A stretch of 64,000 bases of DNA, taken from positions 62,001 to 126,000 of the forward strand of contig NZ_AP021972.1 in the NCBI RefSeq assembly GCF_014168815.1. Reading direction: 5' to 3'. The position numbers and the translations under genes are program-made. The DNA is from Klebsiella sp. WP3-W18-ESBL-02. Its GTDB lineage: Bacteria > Pseudomonadota > Gammaproteobacteria > Enterobacterales > Enterobacteriaceae. Within the stretch, counting starts at the first letter, position 1. Each line of letters begins with the position of its first letter. Below, piece by piece: positions 8,839-17,788 of this stretch. The notes under the pieces were generated by a model, which was not told the DNA's origin, did not search any database, and saw only the letters and a program-made list of their open reading frames with translations.

Positions 8839-9747
8839 TCAGTGGGAGGCGTGTTGAAGCGCTTTGCGGATAAAACCGTTGTTGTCGGCCAGCAGCTTTT
8901 TGGCGTCGTCGGCGCTCAGATTCGCCAGCACCATCACGATGGCGGTTTTGCAGTGGCGGCCGCTGGCATCCAGCGCCGTCTGCGCGGTCTGGCGATCGCA
9001 CTCGGTGGCTTCCATCACGATGGAAATCTGTCGCTCAATCAGCTTGGCGTTGGTGGCCTCTACGTCGACCATCAGGTTGCTGTAGACCTTGCCGCTGCGG
9101 ATCATCGAACCGGTAGTGATCATATTCAGCACCAGTTTTTGCGCCGTGCCTGCTTTCAGACGGGTCGAGCCGGTCACGACTTCCGGGCCAACAACCGGCG
9201 TAATGGCGATGTCGGCGCGCTGCGCCATCTCGCCGTGCGGGTTGCAGCTGACGATAGCGACCAGCGCATTTTGCTGATGCGCGTATTCCATTGCTCCCAG
9301 CACGTACGGCGTGCGGCCGCTGGCAGCGATACCGACCAGCACGTCATGCTCGTTAAAGCCCAGCGTACGTAAATCTTCCGCGCCCTGTGCGGCGTTATCT
9401 TCAACGTTTTCAACCGCTTTCAAAATGGCGGTGTGGCCACCGGCAATCAGGCCGACAACCTGCTCAGGACGGGTGCCGAAGGTGGGCGGGCATTCGCTGG
9501 CGTCAAGAATACCCAGACGGCCAGAGGTGCCAGCGCCGATGTAAATCAGTCGGCCGCCGTGACGGAAAGCATTCGCCACGCTATCAACCAGCTGCGCTAT
9601 CTGCGGAATATACGGGGTGATGGCGTGAGCAACCTGCTGATCTTCGTTGTTAATGACCGTCAGCATCTCTTCAGTGGAGAGGGTGTCAATGTTAGCGCTG
9701 TTTGCGTTGCGTCGTTCAGTCAGCAATTTGCTCAAGTCAATACTCAT
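8839..9747 (-). CDS. murQ: N-acetylmuramic acid 6-phosphate etherase
   Basis: A 302-residue SIS-fold enzyme that removes the lactyl ether from MurNAc-6-P, giving GlcNAc-6-P and D-lactate during cell-wall recycling. Diagnostic blocks are GAGTSGRLGILDASECPPT, VGIAASGRTPYV, GPEVVTGSTRLKAGTAQK and KTAIVMVL. The ATG at 9747 is chosen over the one at 9762 because GAGGT lies about 8 bases upstream and it fits the family length (298 in E. coli). First gene of a murQP operon with a CRP-type promoter. No murR repressor gene adjoins it, unlike E. coli. Confidence 0.96.
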   Translation of the reverse strand: MSIDLSKLLTERRNANSANIDTLSTEEMLTVINNEDQQVAHAITPYIPQIAQLVDSVANAFRHGGRLIYIGAGTSGRLGILDASECPPTFGTRPEQVVGLIAGGHTAILKAVENVEDNAAQGAEDLRTLGFNEHDVLVGIAASGRTPYVLGAMEYAHQQNALVAIVSCNPHGEMAQRADIAITPVVGPEVVTGSTRLKAGTAQKLVLNMITTGSMIRSGKVYSNLMVDVEATNAKLIERQISIVMEATECDRQTAQTALDASGRHCKTAIVMVLANLSADDAKKLLADNNGFIRKALQHASH

Positions 9748-9776
9748 AGGAAACCTCATCATTCACAGTGGCGAGT

Positions 9777-9819
9777 AGTATAAGGAATTAATTATTCCAT
9801 TCATGTGAAGGTTATCACG
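9777..9819 (-). promoter_or_regulatory. Class II CRP-dependent promoter of murQP
   Basis: Leftward -10 box TATACT (complement of 9777-9782) gives a start near 9770. A CRP site, TGTGA-AGGTTA-TCACG at 9804-9819, is centred 41.5 bases upstream, the standard class II spacing. Between them, GGAAT-TAATT-ATTCC (9784-9798) is an inverted repeat that could bind a repressor of the RpiR/MurR type (inference). Confidence 0.7.
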
Positions 9820-9867
9820 ATTAGAGGCACGAGGTAATCATGATTTACAGCGGTGGCGGGGAGTTTT

Positions 9868-9899
9868 GAGGTAATAAAATTGGAATATTTTATTACCTC
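9868..9899. promoter_or_regulatory. Perfect 13-bp AT-rich palindrome upstream of murQ
   Basis: Arms GAGGTAATAAAAT (9868-9880) and ATTTTATTACCTC (9887-9899) around TGGAAT. It lies between the murQ promoter and the end of the MFS gene. The stem is too AT-rich for a good terminator, so an operator is more likely, but a terminator for the MFS gene cannot be excluded. Confidence 0.5.
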
Positions 9900-9907
9900 T
9901 GTGAATT

Positions 9908-11071
9908 TTAGGGCGCGGTGCGCGGTTTAAGCAGCCCGAAAAAAAGCGCAATTGCGTAGGAAATCGCCATCGCGAGACTCATTTTCAGCATGGTTTCACC
10001 GCCCAGTCCTGCCAGCGGCGCGGCAATGCCTCCGCAGACGAACATCAGCGTACCCATCAGCGCCGACGCGGTACCCGATTGCGCGCTGCTGACCGCGCTC
10101 ATGGCTTCCGCACCGGAGACGGTGCTGATCCCGCTCATAAACGACACCGTGAAGAACAGGCCAATCAGCGCCATGACCGGCTGTTGCTGCCAGGCGAGCA
10201 GTAGGGTGACCAGCGCGCACAGCACCGCCAATAATAAACCCCGGCGCAGCAGCGTTTCCGCGGCGACGCGACGCGCCAGTTTTGAAAAGATCAGGGCGGC
10301 AATAATCAGCCCAATCCCGTTCAGGCCAAACAGCAGGCTGAACTGCATCGCGCTCATGCCGTATTCGCTCTGAATGACGAAGGAAGAGGAGCCAATGTAG
10401 GAAAACAGCCCGGCCATCATAAAGGCCTGAATCAGGCAGTAGCGCATAAAGCGGCGGTTTTTGAGAACCGGCGTTCCTTTCGGCTGCGTCGCTGCATCGG
10501 GGCCGTTGGCTGGCAGGGTTTCATGCAGTACGACAAGGCTTAAAAGCAGCAGCACCGCGCCGATTCCCGCCATCGTCCAGAACAAAATTCGCCAGTCAAA
10601 CGCGGTGATAATATAGCCGCCGAGCACCGGCGAAAGCACCGGCGCAATGCCGTTAACGGTCATCAGCAGGGCGAAGAACTGAGTGAGCAGCGTGCCCTGA
10701 TAGCGGTCGCGGGCGATCGAGCGTGATAGCACTGAACCACCGGCACCGGCGAAGCCCTGCAAAAAGCGCCAGACAATCAGCAGATGAATATCGTGGGTGA
10801 TGGCGCACATAGCCGATGAGAAGATAAACAGCAGCAACGACAGCGCCAGCGGCTTGCGGCGGCCAATGCGGTCACTGAGCGGGCCAAAGAACAGCTGGCC
10901 GAGGCCAAGACCGAGCAGCGCGGCGGTAAGCGACAGCTGGGTTTGCGTGCCGGTAGCGTTTAGCTGTTCGGTGATTTCCGGCAGCGCCGGGAGATAAAAG
11001 TCGGTACACAGTGGGCCAATAGCGGTTAGCAGACCCAGAACCACGACCCAGGAGGGGGAGATGCGCGGCAT
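9908..11071 (-). CDS. Bcr/CflA-family multidrug MFS exporter
   Basis: A 387-residue 12-helix major facilitator. The motif DFYLPALPEI in the first helix and loop 2-3 GPLSDRIGRRKPL are typical of the Bcr/CflA drug:H+ antiporter subfamily (DHA1). The substrate cannot be told from sequence. Start at 11071 has AAAGGAG about six bases upstream. It is transcribed leftward and ends about 160 bp before murQ starts; it is probably a single-gene unit. Confidence 0.88.
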   Translation of the reverse strand: MPRISPSWVVVLGLLTAIGPLCTDFYLPALPEITEQLNATGTQTQLSLTAALLGLGLGQLFFGPLSDRIGRRKPLALSLLLFIFSSAMCAITHDIHLLIVWRFLQGFAGAGGSVLSRSIARDRYQGTLLTQFFALLMTVNGIAPVLSPVLGGYIITAFDWRILFWTMAGIGAVLLLLSLVVLHETLPANGPDAATQPKGTPVLKNRRFMRYCLIQAFMMAGLFSYIGSSSFVIQSEYGMSAMQFSLLFGLNGIGLIIAALIFSKLARRVAAETLLRRGLLLAVLCALVTLLLAWQQQPVMALIGLFFTVSFMSGISTVSGAEAMSAVSSAQSGTASALMGTLMFVCGGIAAPLAGLGGETMLKMSLAMAISYAIALFFGLLKPRTAP

Positions 11072-11120
11072 GAAAGCTCCTTTTATTTTTCATAATCAAT
11101 GAGGGGAACGGTGCTGGCTG

Positions 11121-11224
11121 CACCCTCACCCCGGCCCTCTTCCTGGAAGGGAGAGGGGGAAAACCCGCGCCGGTATTTACCTACGACGCCAATCGGTTCC
11201 CTCGCCCCTTTGGGGAGAGGGTCT
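11121..11224. repeat. Enterobacterial intergenic repeat (CCCTCACCCC...GGGAGAGGG type)
   Basis: Inverted segments CCCTCACCCCGGCCCTCTTCC with AAGGGAGAGGGGGA, and CCCTCGCCCC with GGGGAGAGGG at the far end, form a long snap-back structure. This kind of sequence is widespread between genes in enteric bacteria. It is followed at once by a REP pair. Confidence 0.6.
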
Positions 11225-11225
11225 T

Positions 11226-11302
11226 GTAGGCCTGATAAGCGCAGCGTCATCAGGCATCGCGGGCACATTGCCGGATGGCGGCGAAACGCCTTATCCGGCC
11301 TG
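11226..11302. repeat. REP pair overlapping the efflux outer-membrane gene end
   Basis: GTAGGCCTGATAAGCG...CATCAGGC followed by TTGCCGGATGGCGGC...GCCTTATCCGGCCTGC. Read leftward, the second unit supplies the codons GCC GGA TAA that end the outer-membrane channel gene. Confidence 0.9.
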
Positions 11303-12661
11303 CACCCCGCCGCCCAGCGACTGCCAGAGCGTAATACGGTTCGCCAGATCCGTTTCCTGTAAGGCAATCAGCGTCTGCTGCGCTGACCACAGGGTGCGCT
11401 GCGCCGTCAGCGCGGTCAGGTAATCGCCAACGCCCGCCTGGTAGCGTTTCATCGCCACGTCCAGCGTCTGCTGCTCCGCCGCCACGTATTGCCTCTGCGC
11501 ATCAAGCTGTTCGCTCAGCGTCTGGCGACGCGCCAGCGCATCCGCTACGTCCTTAAACGCGCTCTGAATCGTTTTTTCGTAGGTGGCGATTAGCCCCTTT
11601 TTCTCCGCCTCGGCGTAGCGAAGTTGCGCCAGATTGCTGCCGCCGGTAAACAGCGGCAGCGAAATAGACGGCGCGAAGGACCACACGCTCATGCCGTGGC
11701 TAAACAGTGAAGATAGCGCATCGCTGCCTACCCCGGCGCTGGCGGTGAGTGAAATGGTCGGGAAGAAGTTTGCCCGCGCCGCGCCGATATTGGCGTTGGC
11801 GCTCTTCAGATTGTGCTCCGCTTCCTGAATATCCGGGCGCGTTAGCAGTACGGACGACGAGACGCCCGCCGGGACCAGTGAAATGGTGTTGGCGGCCAGG
11901 CTCTCCAGCGTACCCGGGAGCAAGGCATCCGCTACGGTGGTGCCGGCCAGCAGGTTAATGGCGTTTTTATCCTGCATCACCAGCGTTTGGTAGCTGGCGA
12001 CGCTGGCGCGCGCCTGCTGATAAACGCTCATCGCCTCACTCACGTCAGTGGCCGCCGCGGTGCCAATTTGCTGCTGACGCTGGACGATTTTCAGCGAGTC
12101 GGCGGCGCTTGCCATGGTTTGCTGCGCCAGCGCCAGGTTGCTGTTGTCCGCCGCCAGCGTCACCCACGCGGTGGTGAGCTCGGAAATCATCGTCAGACGG
12201 GTGTTCTGCGCGGTGAATTCGCTGGCAAGCCAGGTTTCACGAGCCGCGCGGGACAGACTCTGATTACGACCAAACAGATCCAGCTCGAAGCTGGAGACCG
12301 CGCCGTCGGCCTGCGCGGTGGTGCTCACCCCGCTCGCCAGCGTGCGGCTGCGGGTATTGCTGAGTTCGGCGTTAACGGTCGGCATTAACGACGCGCGGGT
12401 TTCGCCGTACTGCGCGCGAGCGGCGTCAATATCGGCAATGGCTTTTTGCACATCGCGGTTGCTGCTGAGCGCCTGGCTCACCAGCTTTTGCAGGCGCACA
12501 TCGTTCACCACCTGCTGCCAGTTACCGACCACGGCGGTCGCTTCACCGTGGCTGCCCGGCAGCGTCGCCGGGATAGGCGCGTCCGGGCGCTGATAGTTGG
12601 GGTCCATCGACACGCAGCCCACGCTCAGAAGCGCAATAAATAAAACGGATAAACGGAACAT
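11291..12661 (-). CDS. RND efflux outer-membrane channel lipoprotein (OprM/NodT family), EefC-like
   Basis: A 456-residue TolC-type outer-membrane factor with a lipoprotein signal peptide (lipobox SVGC, Cys16), followed by the conserved PNYQRP motif and two structural repeats rich in alanine and glutamine. It would form the exit duct of the pump encoded upstream. It begins three bases after the RND gene stop, so it belongs to the same operon. Its last codons come from a REP element, giving the ending GVQAG. An operon with its own channel, and a TetR regulator alongside, resembles EefABC of Enterobacter and Klebsiella; the name is a suggestion. Confidence 0.9.
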   Translation of the reverse strand: MFRLSVLFIALLSVGCVSMDPNYQRPDAPIPATLPGSHGEATAVVGNWQQVVNDVRLQKLVSQALSSNRDVQKAIADIDAARAQYGETRASLMPTVNAELSNTRSRTLASGVSTTAQADGAVSSFELDLFGRNQSLSRAARETWLASEFTAQNTRLTMISELTTAWVTLAADNSNLALAQQTMASAADSLKIVQRQQQIGTAAATDVSEAMSVYQQARASVASYQTLVMQDKNAINLLAGTTVADALLPGTLESLAANTISLVPAGVSSSVLLTRPDIQEAEHNLKSANANIGAARANFFPTISLTASAGVGSDALSSLFSHGMSVWSFAPSISLPLFTGGSNLAQLRYAEAEKKGLIATYEKTIQSAFKDVADALARRQTLSEQLDAQRQYVAAEQQTLDVAMKRYQAGVGDYLTALTAQRTLWSAQQTLIALQETDLANRITLWQSLGGGVQAG

Positions 12662-12664
12662 AAC

Positions 12665-15600
12665 TTACTCCAGACGGCTGCGTTTACCGGCGAACAGACG
12701 TTTCACCAGCACAAAGAACAGAGGAACAAAGAAAATTGCCAGCAGGGTTGCCGTAAGCGTCCCGCCGATAATCCCGGTACCGATGGCAATACGGCTGTTA
12801 GCACCCGCACCGGTCGCCACCGCTAGCGGCATGACCCCGGCGATAAACGCCAGCGAGGTCATGATGATCGGACGCAAACGGGTCTGCGCTGCACGCAGCG
12901 CAGCGCGGGAAAGCGAATAGCCCTCCGCCACCGCGGCTTCGGCGAACTCGACGATCAGAATGGCGTTTTTCGATGACAGCCCGATGGTGGTTAATAGCGC
13001 CACCTGGAAGTAGACATCATTGCTCAGGTCACGCATCCATGCGGCCAGCGCCGCGCCCAGCAGGCCGAGCGGGATAACCATGATGACCGAAATTGGCACC
13101 GACCAGCTTTCATACAGCGCCGCCAGGCACAGGAACACCACCAGAATGGAAATGGCATACAGGCTCATCGCCTGGCCGCTGGCCAGTTTTTCCTGCAACG
13201 ACAGTCCGCTCCAGGCCCAGGTGGAGCCCGCCGGCAGGTTATTGGCCAGGTTTTCCATGGTGGTCATCGCGGTACCGGAACTGGCGCCGGTGGCGTTTTC
13301 GCCCTGGATTTCATAGGCCGCCGCGCCGTTGTAGCGCACCAGGCTTTCCGGGCCGTATTCCCAGCGGGTCGTGGCAAAAGCGGAGAACGGCGTCATGCTG
13401 TTATCGCTGCCGCGCACGAACCATTTTCCGAGATCGGACGGTGAGGCGCGAGAGTCGCTATCGCCCTGGATATAGACTTTTTTCACGCGTCCGCGGTCGA
13501 TAAAGTCGTTCACGTAGGTACCACCCCAGGCGCTGGAGAGCGTTGAGGTGACGTCGCTCAGCGACAGCCCCAGCGACACGGCTTTGTTGTTATCGATATC
13601 CACCTGTAGCTGTGGTGTTTGCGGCATATCGTTGGCGCGCACGGCGTGCAGAGTGGCATCCTGATTGGCTTGGCCAATCAGCTGATCGCGCATTTTCAGC
13701 AGCTCGGCACGGTCGGTGCCGCCGCTGGCCATCAGTTCAAAGGTAAAGCCGTTGCTTTGGCCGAGGCCGTCCACCGACGGTGGCGTCATCGCAAACAGCG
13801 TGGCATCGCGAATCGCCCCCAGCTCTTTGGTGGCGCGTAGGGCAATGGCCTGCGCGGTATTTTCCGCGCCTTTACGCTCGGACCAGTTTTTCAGTGAGAC
13901 GAAGGCCATGCCGGCGTTCTGCCCGCTGCCGCTAAAGCTAAAGCCGTTAACCGTGAAGATAACGTCGGTGTTGGCTTTCTCTTTGTTGAGGAACCAGTCG
14001 GTTACCTGCTTGCTGACCTCGGCGGTACGTGAGTTTGTGGCCCCGGCGGGCAGAGTGTACTGCACCATGATCTCGCCCTGGTCTTCCACCGGCAGGAAGC
14101 TCCCCGGCAGTTTCCACATCGCCAGCGCCATGCCGCCGCAGATGGCTAAATAGACCACCATAACCAGCCCGGAGCGGCTCAGAGTATTGAGCACTCGGTG
14201 CTTGTATTTACGTTCAGTAGAGGCATAAAAGCGGTTAAATGCGCCGAAAAATCCTTTTTTGTGCGGCGGCGTATGTTGCAGGATTGAGCCGCACAGTGCG
14301 GGCGTAAGGGTTAACGCCACCACCACGGAGAGCATCATTGCCGAGATAATGGTGACCGAGAACTGACGGTAAATCACCCCGGTGGAACCGCCAAAGAAGG
14401 CCATCGGCAGGAACACGGCGGACAGCACCAGCGCAATGGCGACCAGCGCTCCGGAGATTTCGCCCATCGATTTTTCGGTCGCTTCCCGGGCGGGTAGCCC
14501 TTCGTCGCGCATAATACGCTCGACGTTTTCTACCACCACGATGGCGTCATCGACCAGCAGCCCTATCGCCAGCACCATGGCGAACAGCGTCAGGGTATTG
14601 ATTGAGTAACCGAATAGCGCCAGCACGCCAAACGTGCCGAGCAGCACCACCGGCACCGCCAGCGCGGGGATAAGCGTCGCGCGGATGTTTTGCAGGAACA
14701 GATACATCACGCAGACCACGAGGAAGATGGCTTCAAACAGCGTTTTCACCACATCTTCGACGGAGATCTTGATAAATTCAGTGCTGTCTTTCGGGTATGC
14801 AACATCGTAGCCCTGCGGCATGTTGCGTTTGTACTCGTTGATTTTATCCTTCACCAGCGTCGCGGTGCTCAGGGCGTTAGCCCCCGGCGCTAGCATTACC
14901 GCCATACCGGCGGCCGGGTGTCCGTTCAATTTGGCGACAGCGGTGTAGTCTTCACTGCCCATCTCGACGCGGGCGACGTCACCGACGCGCACCACCGCGC
15001 CGTTGGACTGGCTTTTAATGATGATGTCTTTGAACTGGTCGACGGTTTGCAGACGCGACTGCGCGCGCACGGTGGCGGTCAGCTGCTGGGTGTCCGGCGA
15101 CGGCAGGGCGCCGATTTTACCGGCGGAAACCTGCACGTTCTGCGCTTCAATCGCGCTTTGTACGTCGGACGGCATCAGCGAATAGGAGGCCAGCTTCGCC
15201 GGATCCATCCAGATGCGCATGGCGTATTCCGCGCCGAACACTTGCAGGCTGCCGACGCCGTCGAGACGGGCCATCGGGTCCTGCATATTGCTCACCAGCC
15301 AGTCGGCGATGTCGGAGCTGCTGGCTTTATCGGTTTTGTCGTAAACCCCCATGATCAGCAAGAAGTTGCTCTGGGATTTCACCACCGTCACGCCGGACTG
15401 CTGCACTTCGCTCGGCAGGCGGGATTCGGCCTGCTGCACTTTGTTCTGCACCTGCACCTGCGCGGTATCCGGGTCGGTCCCTTGCTCAAAGGTGACGTTG
15501 ATACTGACCGAACCGTCGGAGCTGCTGGTGGAGGTGAAGTAGAGCAGGTTATCCAGCCCGGTCAGCTGCTGTTCAATGACCTGGGTGACGCTGTTTTCCA

Positions 15601-15772
15601 GCGTTTGTGCCGACGCACCGGTGTAGGTGGCGGAAATTTTAATGGATGGCGGCGCGACGTTCGGGTATTGCGCGACCGGCAACGTTTTGATGGCCAGCAT
15701 CCCGGCCAGCATAATCAGGATGGCGATAACCCAGGCGAAGACCGGGCGACGCACGAAGAAACGGGCAAACAT
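12665..15772 (-). CDS. RND multidrug efflux permease, AcrB/EefB-like
   Basis: A 1035-residue hydrophobe/amphiphile RND pump with 12 helices. It begins with MFARFFVRRPVFAWVIAIL. The proton-relay motif in helix 4 is visible as GLLVDDAIVVVENV (two adjacent Asp), and the conserved segments TGASAQTLENSVTQVIEQQ and SSKNAILIVEFA are present. It captures amphiphilic drugs, bile salts or similar compounds from the periplasm and inner leaflet and exports them with the adaptor and channel encoded on either side. The start overlaps the adaptor stop (TGATG type). Family assignment is firm; substrates unknown. Confidence 0.95.
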   Translation of the reverse strand: MFARFFVRRPVFAWVIAILIMLAGMLAIKTLPVAQYPNVAPPSIKISATYTGASAQTLENSVTQVIEQQLTGLDNLLYFTSTSSSDGSVSINVTFEQGTDPDTAQVQVQNKVQQAESRLPSEVQQSGVTVVKSQSNFLLIMGVYDKTDKASSSDIADWLVSNMQDPMARLDGVGSLQVFGAEYAMRIWMDPAKLASYSLMPSDVQSAIEAQNVQVSAGKIGALPSPDTQQLTATVRAQSRLQTVDQFKDIIIKSQSNGAVVRVGDVARVEMGSEDYTAVAKLNGHPAAGMAVMLAPGANALSTATLVKDKINEYKRNMPQGYDVAYPKDSTEFIKISVEDVVKTLFEAIFLVVCVMYLFLQNIRATLIPALAVPVVLLGTFGVLALFGYSINTLTLFAMVLAIGLLVDDAIVVVENVERIMRDEGLPAREATEKSMGEISGALVAIALVLSAVFLPMAFFGGSTGVIYRQFSVTIISAMMLSVVVALTLTPALCGSILQHTPPHKKGFFGAFNRFYASTERKYKHRVLNTLSRSGLVMVVYLAICGGMALAMWKLPGSFLPVEDQGEIMVQYTLPAGATNSRTAEVSKQVTDWFLNKEKANTDVIFTVNGFSFSGSGQNAGMAFVSLKNWSERKGAENTAQAIALRATKELGAIRDATLFAMTPPSVDGLGQSNGFTFELMASGGTDRAELLKMRDQLIGQANQDATLHAVRANDMPQTPQLQVDIDNNKAVSLGLSLSDVTSTLSSAWGGTYVNDFIDRGRVKKVYIQGDSDSRASPSDLGKWFVRGSDNSMTPFSAFATTRWEYGPESLVRYNGAAAYEIQGENATGASSGTAMTTMENLANNLPAGSTWAWSGLSLQEKLASGQAMSLYAISILVVFLCLAALYESWSVPISVIMVIPLGLLGAALAAWMRDLSNDVYFQVALLTTIGLSSKNAILIVEFAEAAVAEGYSLSRAALRAAQTRLRPIIMTSLAFIAGVMPLAVATGAGANSRIAIGTGIIGGTLTATLLAIFFVPLFFVLVKRLFAGKRSRLE

Positions 15773-16893
15773 CAGGCGTTTCCTCCGTTAGCTTTCACTT
15801 CAACCGGTTTCACCTGCTGGCCGACGGCGACTTTCGCCGTCCCTTCGACGATCAGCTTATCGCCCGCTTTCAGGCCATTGAGCACCAGCCATTTGTCGCC
15901 ATAGGTGTCGCCGGTTTCCAGCGCACGCTGCTCGACCTTGTTGTCGGCGGTGACCACCAGCGCGGTGGCGTTGCCCTTTGCGTCGCGGGTGACACCCTGC
16001 TGTGGCGCCAGAATGGCATCGTTCATGATGCCTTCATCCACTTTGGCTCGTACGAACATACCCGGCAGCAGCTGATGATGCGTATTGGGGAACACGGCGC
16101 GCAGGGTCACCGACCCGGTGGATTCGTCGACGGCGACTTCGGTCAGCGCCAGGCGGCCTTTTTCGCCGTAGGTGCTGCCGTCTTCAAGCTGCAGGGTGAC
16201 GCCGAGCGTATCGCTATTGGCCGCCAGCGACTGCTTACGCAGACGCAGCAGGTCGACGCTGGAGCGGGTAAGATCGACGTACATGGTATCCAGGCCACGA
16301 ATGGTTGCCAGCGCCGTGGTTTGCTCGGCGGTGACCAGCGCGCCCGGCGTGACGGAGGAGATACCGATGCGCCCGGCAATAGGGGCGCTGACGGTGGTCC
16401 AGTTAAGGTTAATGCGCGCGCTCTCGAGCGCCGCTTTTTTGGACTCGACGCTGGCTTTGTCCTGCGCGCAGGTCGACTGCGCGTCGTCGGCGTCCTGGCG
16501 TGAAACGCCGTTATCCTTGACCAGTGCCGCATAACGCTGCGCCTTCTGGCAGTCGGCGACAACCAGCGCCTGCGCCTGCTTCAGCGCGGCGGCGGCTTCA
16601 TTGTAAGCGGCGCGGAAGCTGGCTGGGTCAATCTGGTACAGCGCCTGGCCTGCTTTAACGTCATCGCCCTCATTAAAAAGCCGTTTCTGGATGATACCGG
16701 AAACCTGCGGGCGAACTTCCGCGCTGGCGGCGGCGGCCGTGCGTCCGGTCAGCGAGCTGACCACAGAAACGGGTTGGCTTTTTAATGTAACGATGCCGAC
16801 TTCCTGTGCCGGACGTTCTGGAGAGGCGGTGGGGGCATTATCGCATCCGCTCAGGAGAAATAATGCAGCGATGGTGGTTGTGATGTATTTCAT
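15772..16893 (-). CDS. RND efflux periplasmic adaptor lipoprotein, AcrA/EefA-like
   Basis: A 373-residue membrane-fusion protein. The lipoprotein signal ends at LLSGC (Cys17). The lipoyl-like halves, the helical hairpin (about 95-170, with the internal segment SRQDADDAQ) and the beta-barrel (VDESTGSVTLRAVFPN) follow the AcrA order. It bridges the RND pump and the outer-membrane channel. The frame is open to 16929, but the ATG at 16893 gives the lipoprotein signal exactly and has GAGAAA upstream, so it is taken as start. First gene of the three-gene pump operon; the regulator gene lies 135 bp upstream in the same direction. Confidence 0.93.
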   Translation of the reverse strand: MKYITTTIAALFLLSGCDNAPTASPERPAQEVGIVTLKSQPVSVVSSLTGRTAAAASAEVRPQVSGIIQKRLFNEGDDVKAGQALYQIDPASFRAAYNEAAAALKQAQALVVADCQKAQRYAALVKDNGVSRQDADDAQSTCAQDKASVESKKAALESARINLNWTTVSAPIAGRIGISSVTPGALVTAEQTTALATIRGLDTMYVDLTRSSVDLLRLRKQSLAANSDTLGVTLQLEDGSTYGEKGRLALTEVAVDESTGSVTLRAVFPNTHHQLLPGMFVRAKVDEGIMNDAILAPQQGVTRDAKGNATALVVTADNKVEQRALETGDTYGDKWLVLNGLKAGDKLIVEGTAKVAVGQQVKPVEVKANGGNA

Positions 16894-17028
16894 ATTTTTC
16901 TCAGGGTGAACGACACCCTTCTCGCCCAATAGGGGGGAGAATGACAGGTGCGAAAAAGCCTGCGTCTCCGGAGGTCCGGAAACAACAAAAGGGGGATGAA
17001 ATATCCCCTGGTTTCTAAATGAAATTAA

Positions 17029-17598
17029 TTATTTTGCAGTGACGAGCATATTAATAATTTCCTGATAGATTTTTTCCATTTCGTCAGAGGCCACCTGTTG
17101 GGGGATCTGACGACGATAAATGGTGCCTTCCACCATCACCGCCATGACCTCGACGCAGCAGCGAATACGCGTTTCGCTCAGCGCGGGATAGGCTTTGCGC
17201 AGATGCTCGCAGGCGTTGTTAAACATGCGCTCATCGGCCTCTTGCAGCCAGGCGGCAACCTGCGGATTACGGGTGGCTTCAGCGGACATCTCCAGCATCA
17301 GCGCATCGTCATCTTCGCTCAGCGTCATGCGCCACGCCAGCATGTGCGGCATCAGATGGGTCTGGGTTTTGCCTTCCATCTCGGCGATGCGGTGGTCGAT
17401 AATCCGGCGGATCATCTCTTCAATAATGGCATCTTTGTTACTGAAATAACGGTAGATTTGCCCGACGCTGAGCTTCGCTTCAGCGGCAATTTGCGACATG
17501 CTGGCAGCGTGAAAACCGCTGTTGCGAAAGCAGCGGCGGGCAGCGGCGATGATATCGTCCTGGCGGGCTTTTTGCCTGGCTTCCAGCTTGCTGGTCAT
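17029..17598 (-). CDS. TetR-family repressor of the RND pump operon
   Basis: A 189-residue TetR/AcrR regulator. The HTH lies at about residues 15-60, with SMSQIAAEAKLSVGQIYRYFSNKDAI as the recognition region; the C-terminal ligand domain is AcrR-like (TetR_C). The open frame reaches 17844, but the ATG at 17598 with GGAGA about nine bases upstream gives a normal family length. It precedes the pump operon in the same direction and diverges from the GNAT gene. A 16-bp palindrome just upstream is a likely autoregulatory site. Its place beside an Eef-like pump suggests an EefR-like role (inference). Confidence 0.9.
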   Translation of the reverse strand: MTSKLEARQKARQDDIIAAARRCFRNSGFHAASMSQIAAEAKLSVGQIYRYFSNKDAIIEEMIRRIIDHRIAEMEGKTQTHLMPHMLAWRMTLSEDDDALMLEMSAEATRNPQVAAWLQEADERMFNNACEHLRKAYPALSETRIRCCVEVMAVMVEGTIYRRQIPQQVASDEMEKIYQEIINMLVTAK

Positions 17599-17623
17599 GC
17601 GCGTCTCCGTGAGGGTTAAGAGT

Positions 17624-17639
17624 GAGAATGATCGTTCTC
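17624..17639. promoter_or_regulatory. Palindrome upstream of the TetR gene, probable operator
   Basis: GAGAATGATCGTTCTC, a near-perfect 16-bp palindrome 25 bp upstream of the TetR start and 150 bp before the divergent GNAT start. Size and position suit a TetR-family autoregulatory operator. Confidence 0.6.
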
Positions 17640-17788
17640 GTTTTTGCCCATTATACGTAGCTCGCGCATGATGAGAAGCATTTTCTTCATGCCATTTTTT
17701 CTTTTTTAATTGGTACAAAAAATAATGGAGAAAAAAAGAATTTTTTGTGAAATAAATAAGGGAAGACAATAAAAATAATGGAGAAGAT

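Noticed and set aside
11121..11302. Repeat cluster considered as a CRISPR or IS end
   Set aside because: No regular repeat-spacer order and no transposase; the units match REP and other intergenic repeats.
14918..15904. 328-codon open frame on the + strand
   Set aside because: Lies wholly opposite the RND pump and adaptor genes, whose protein families are certain; a product of GC-rich codon bias.
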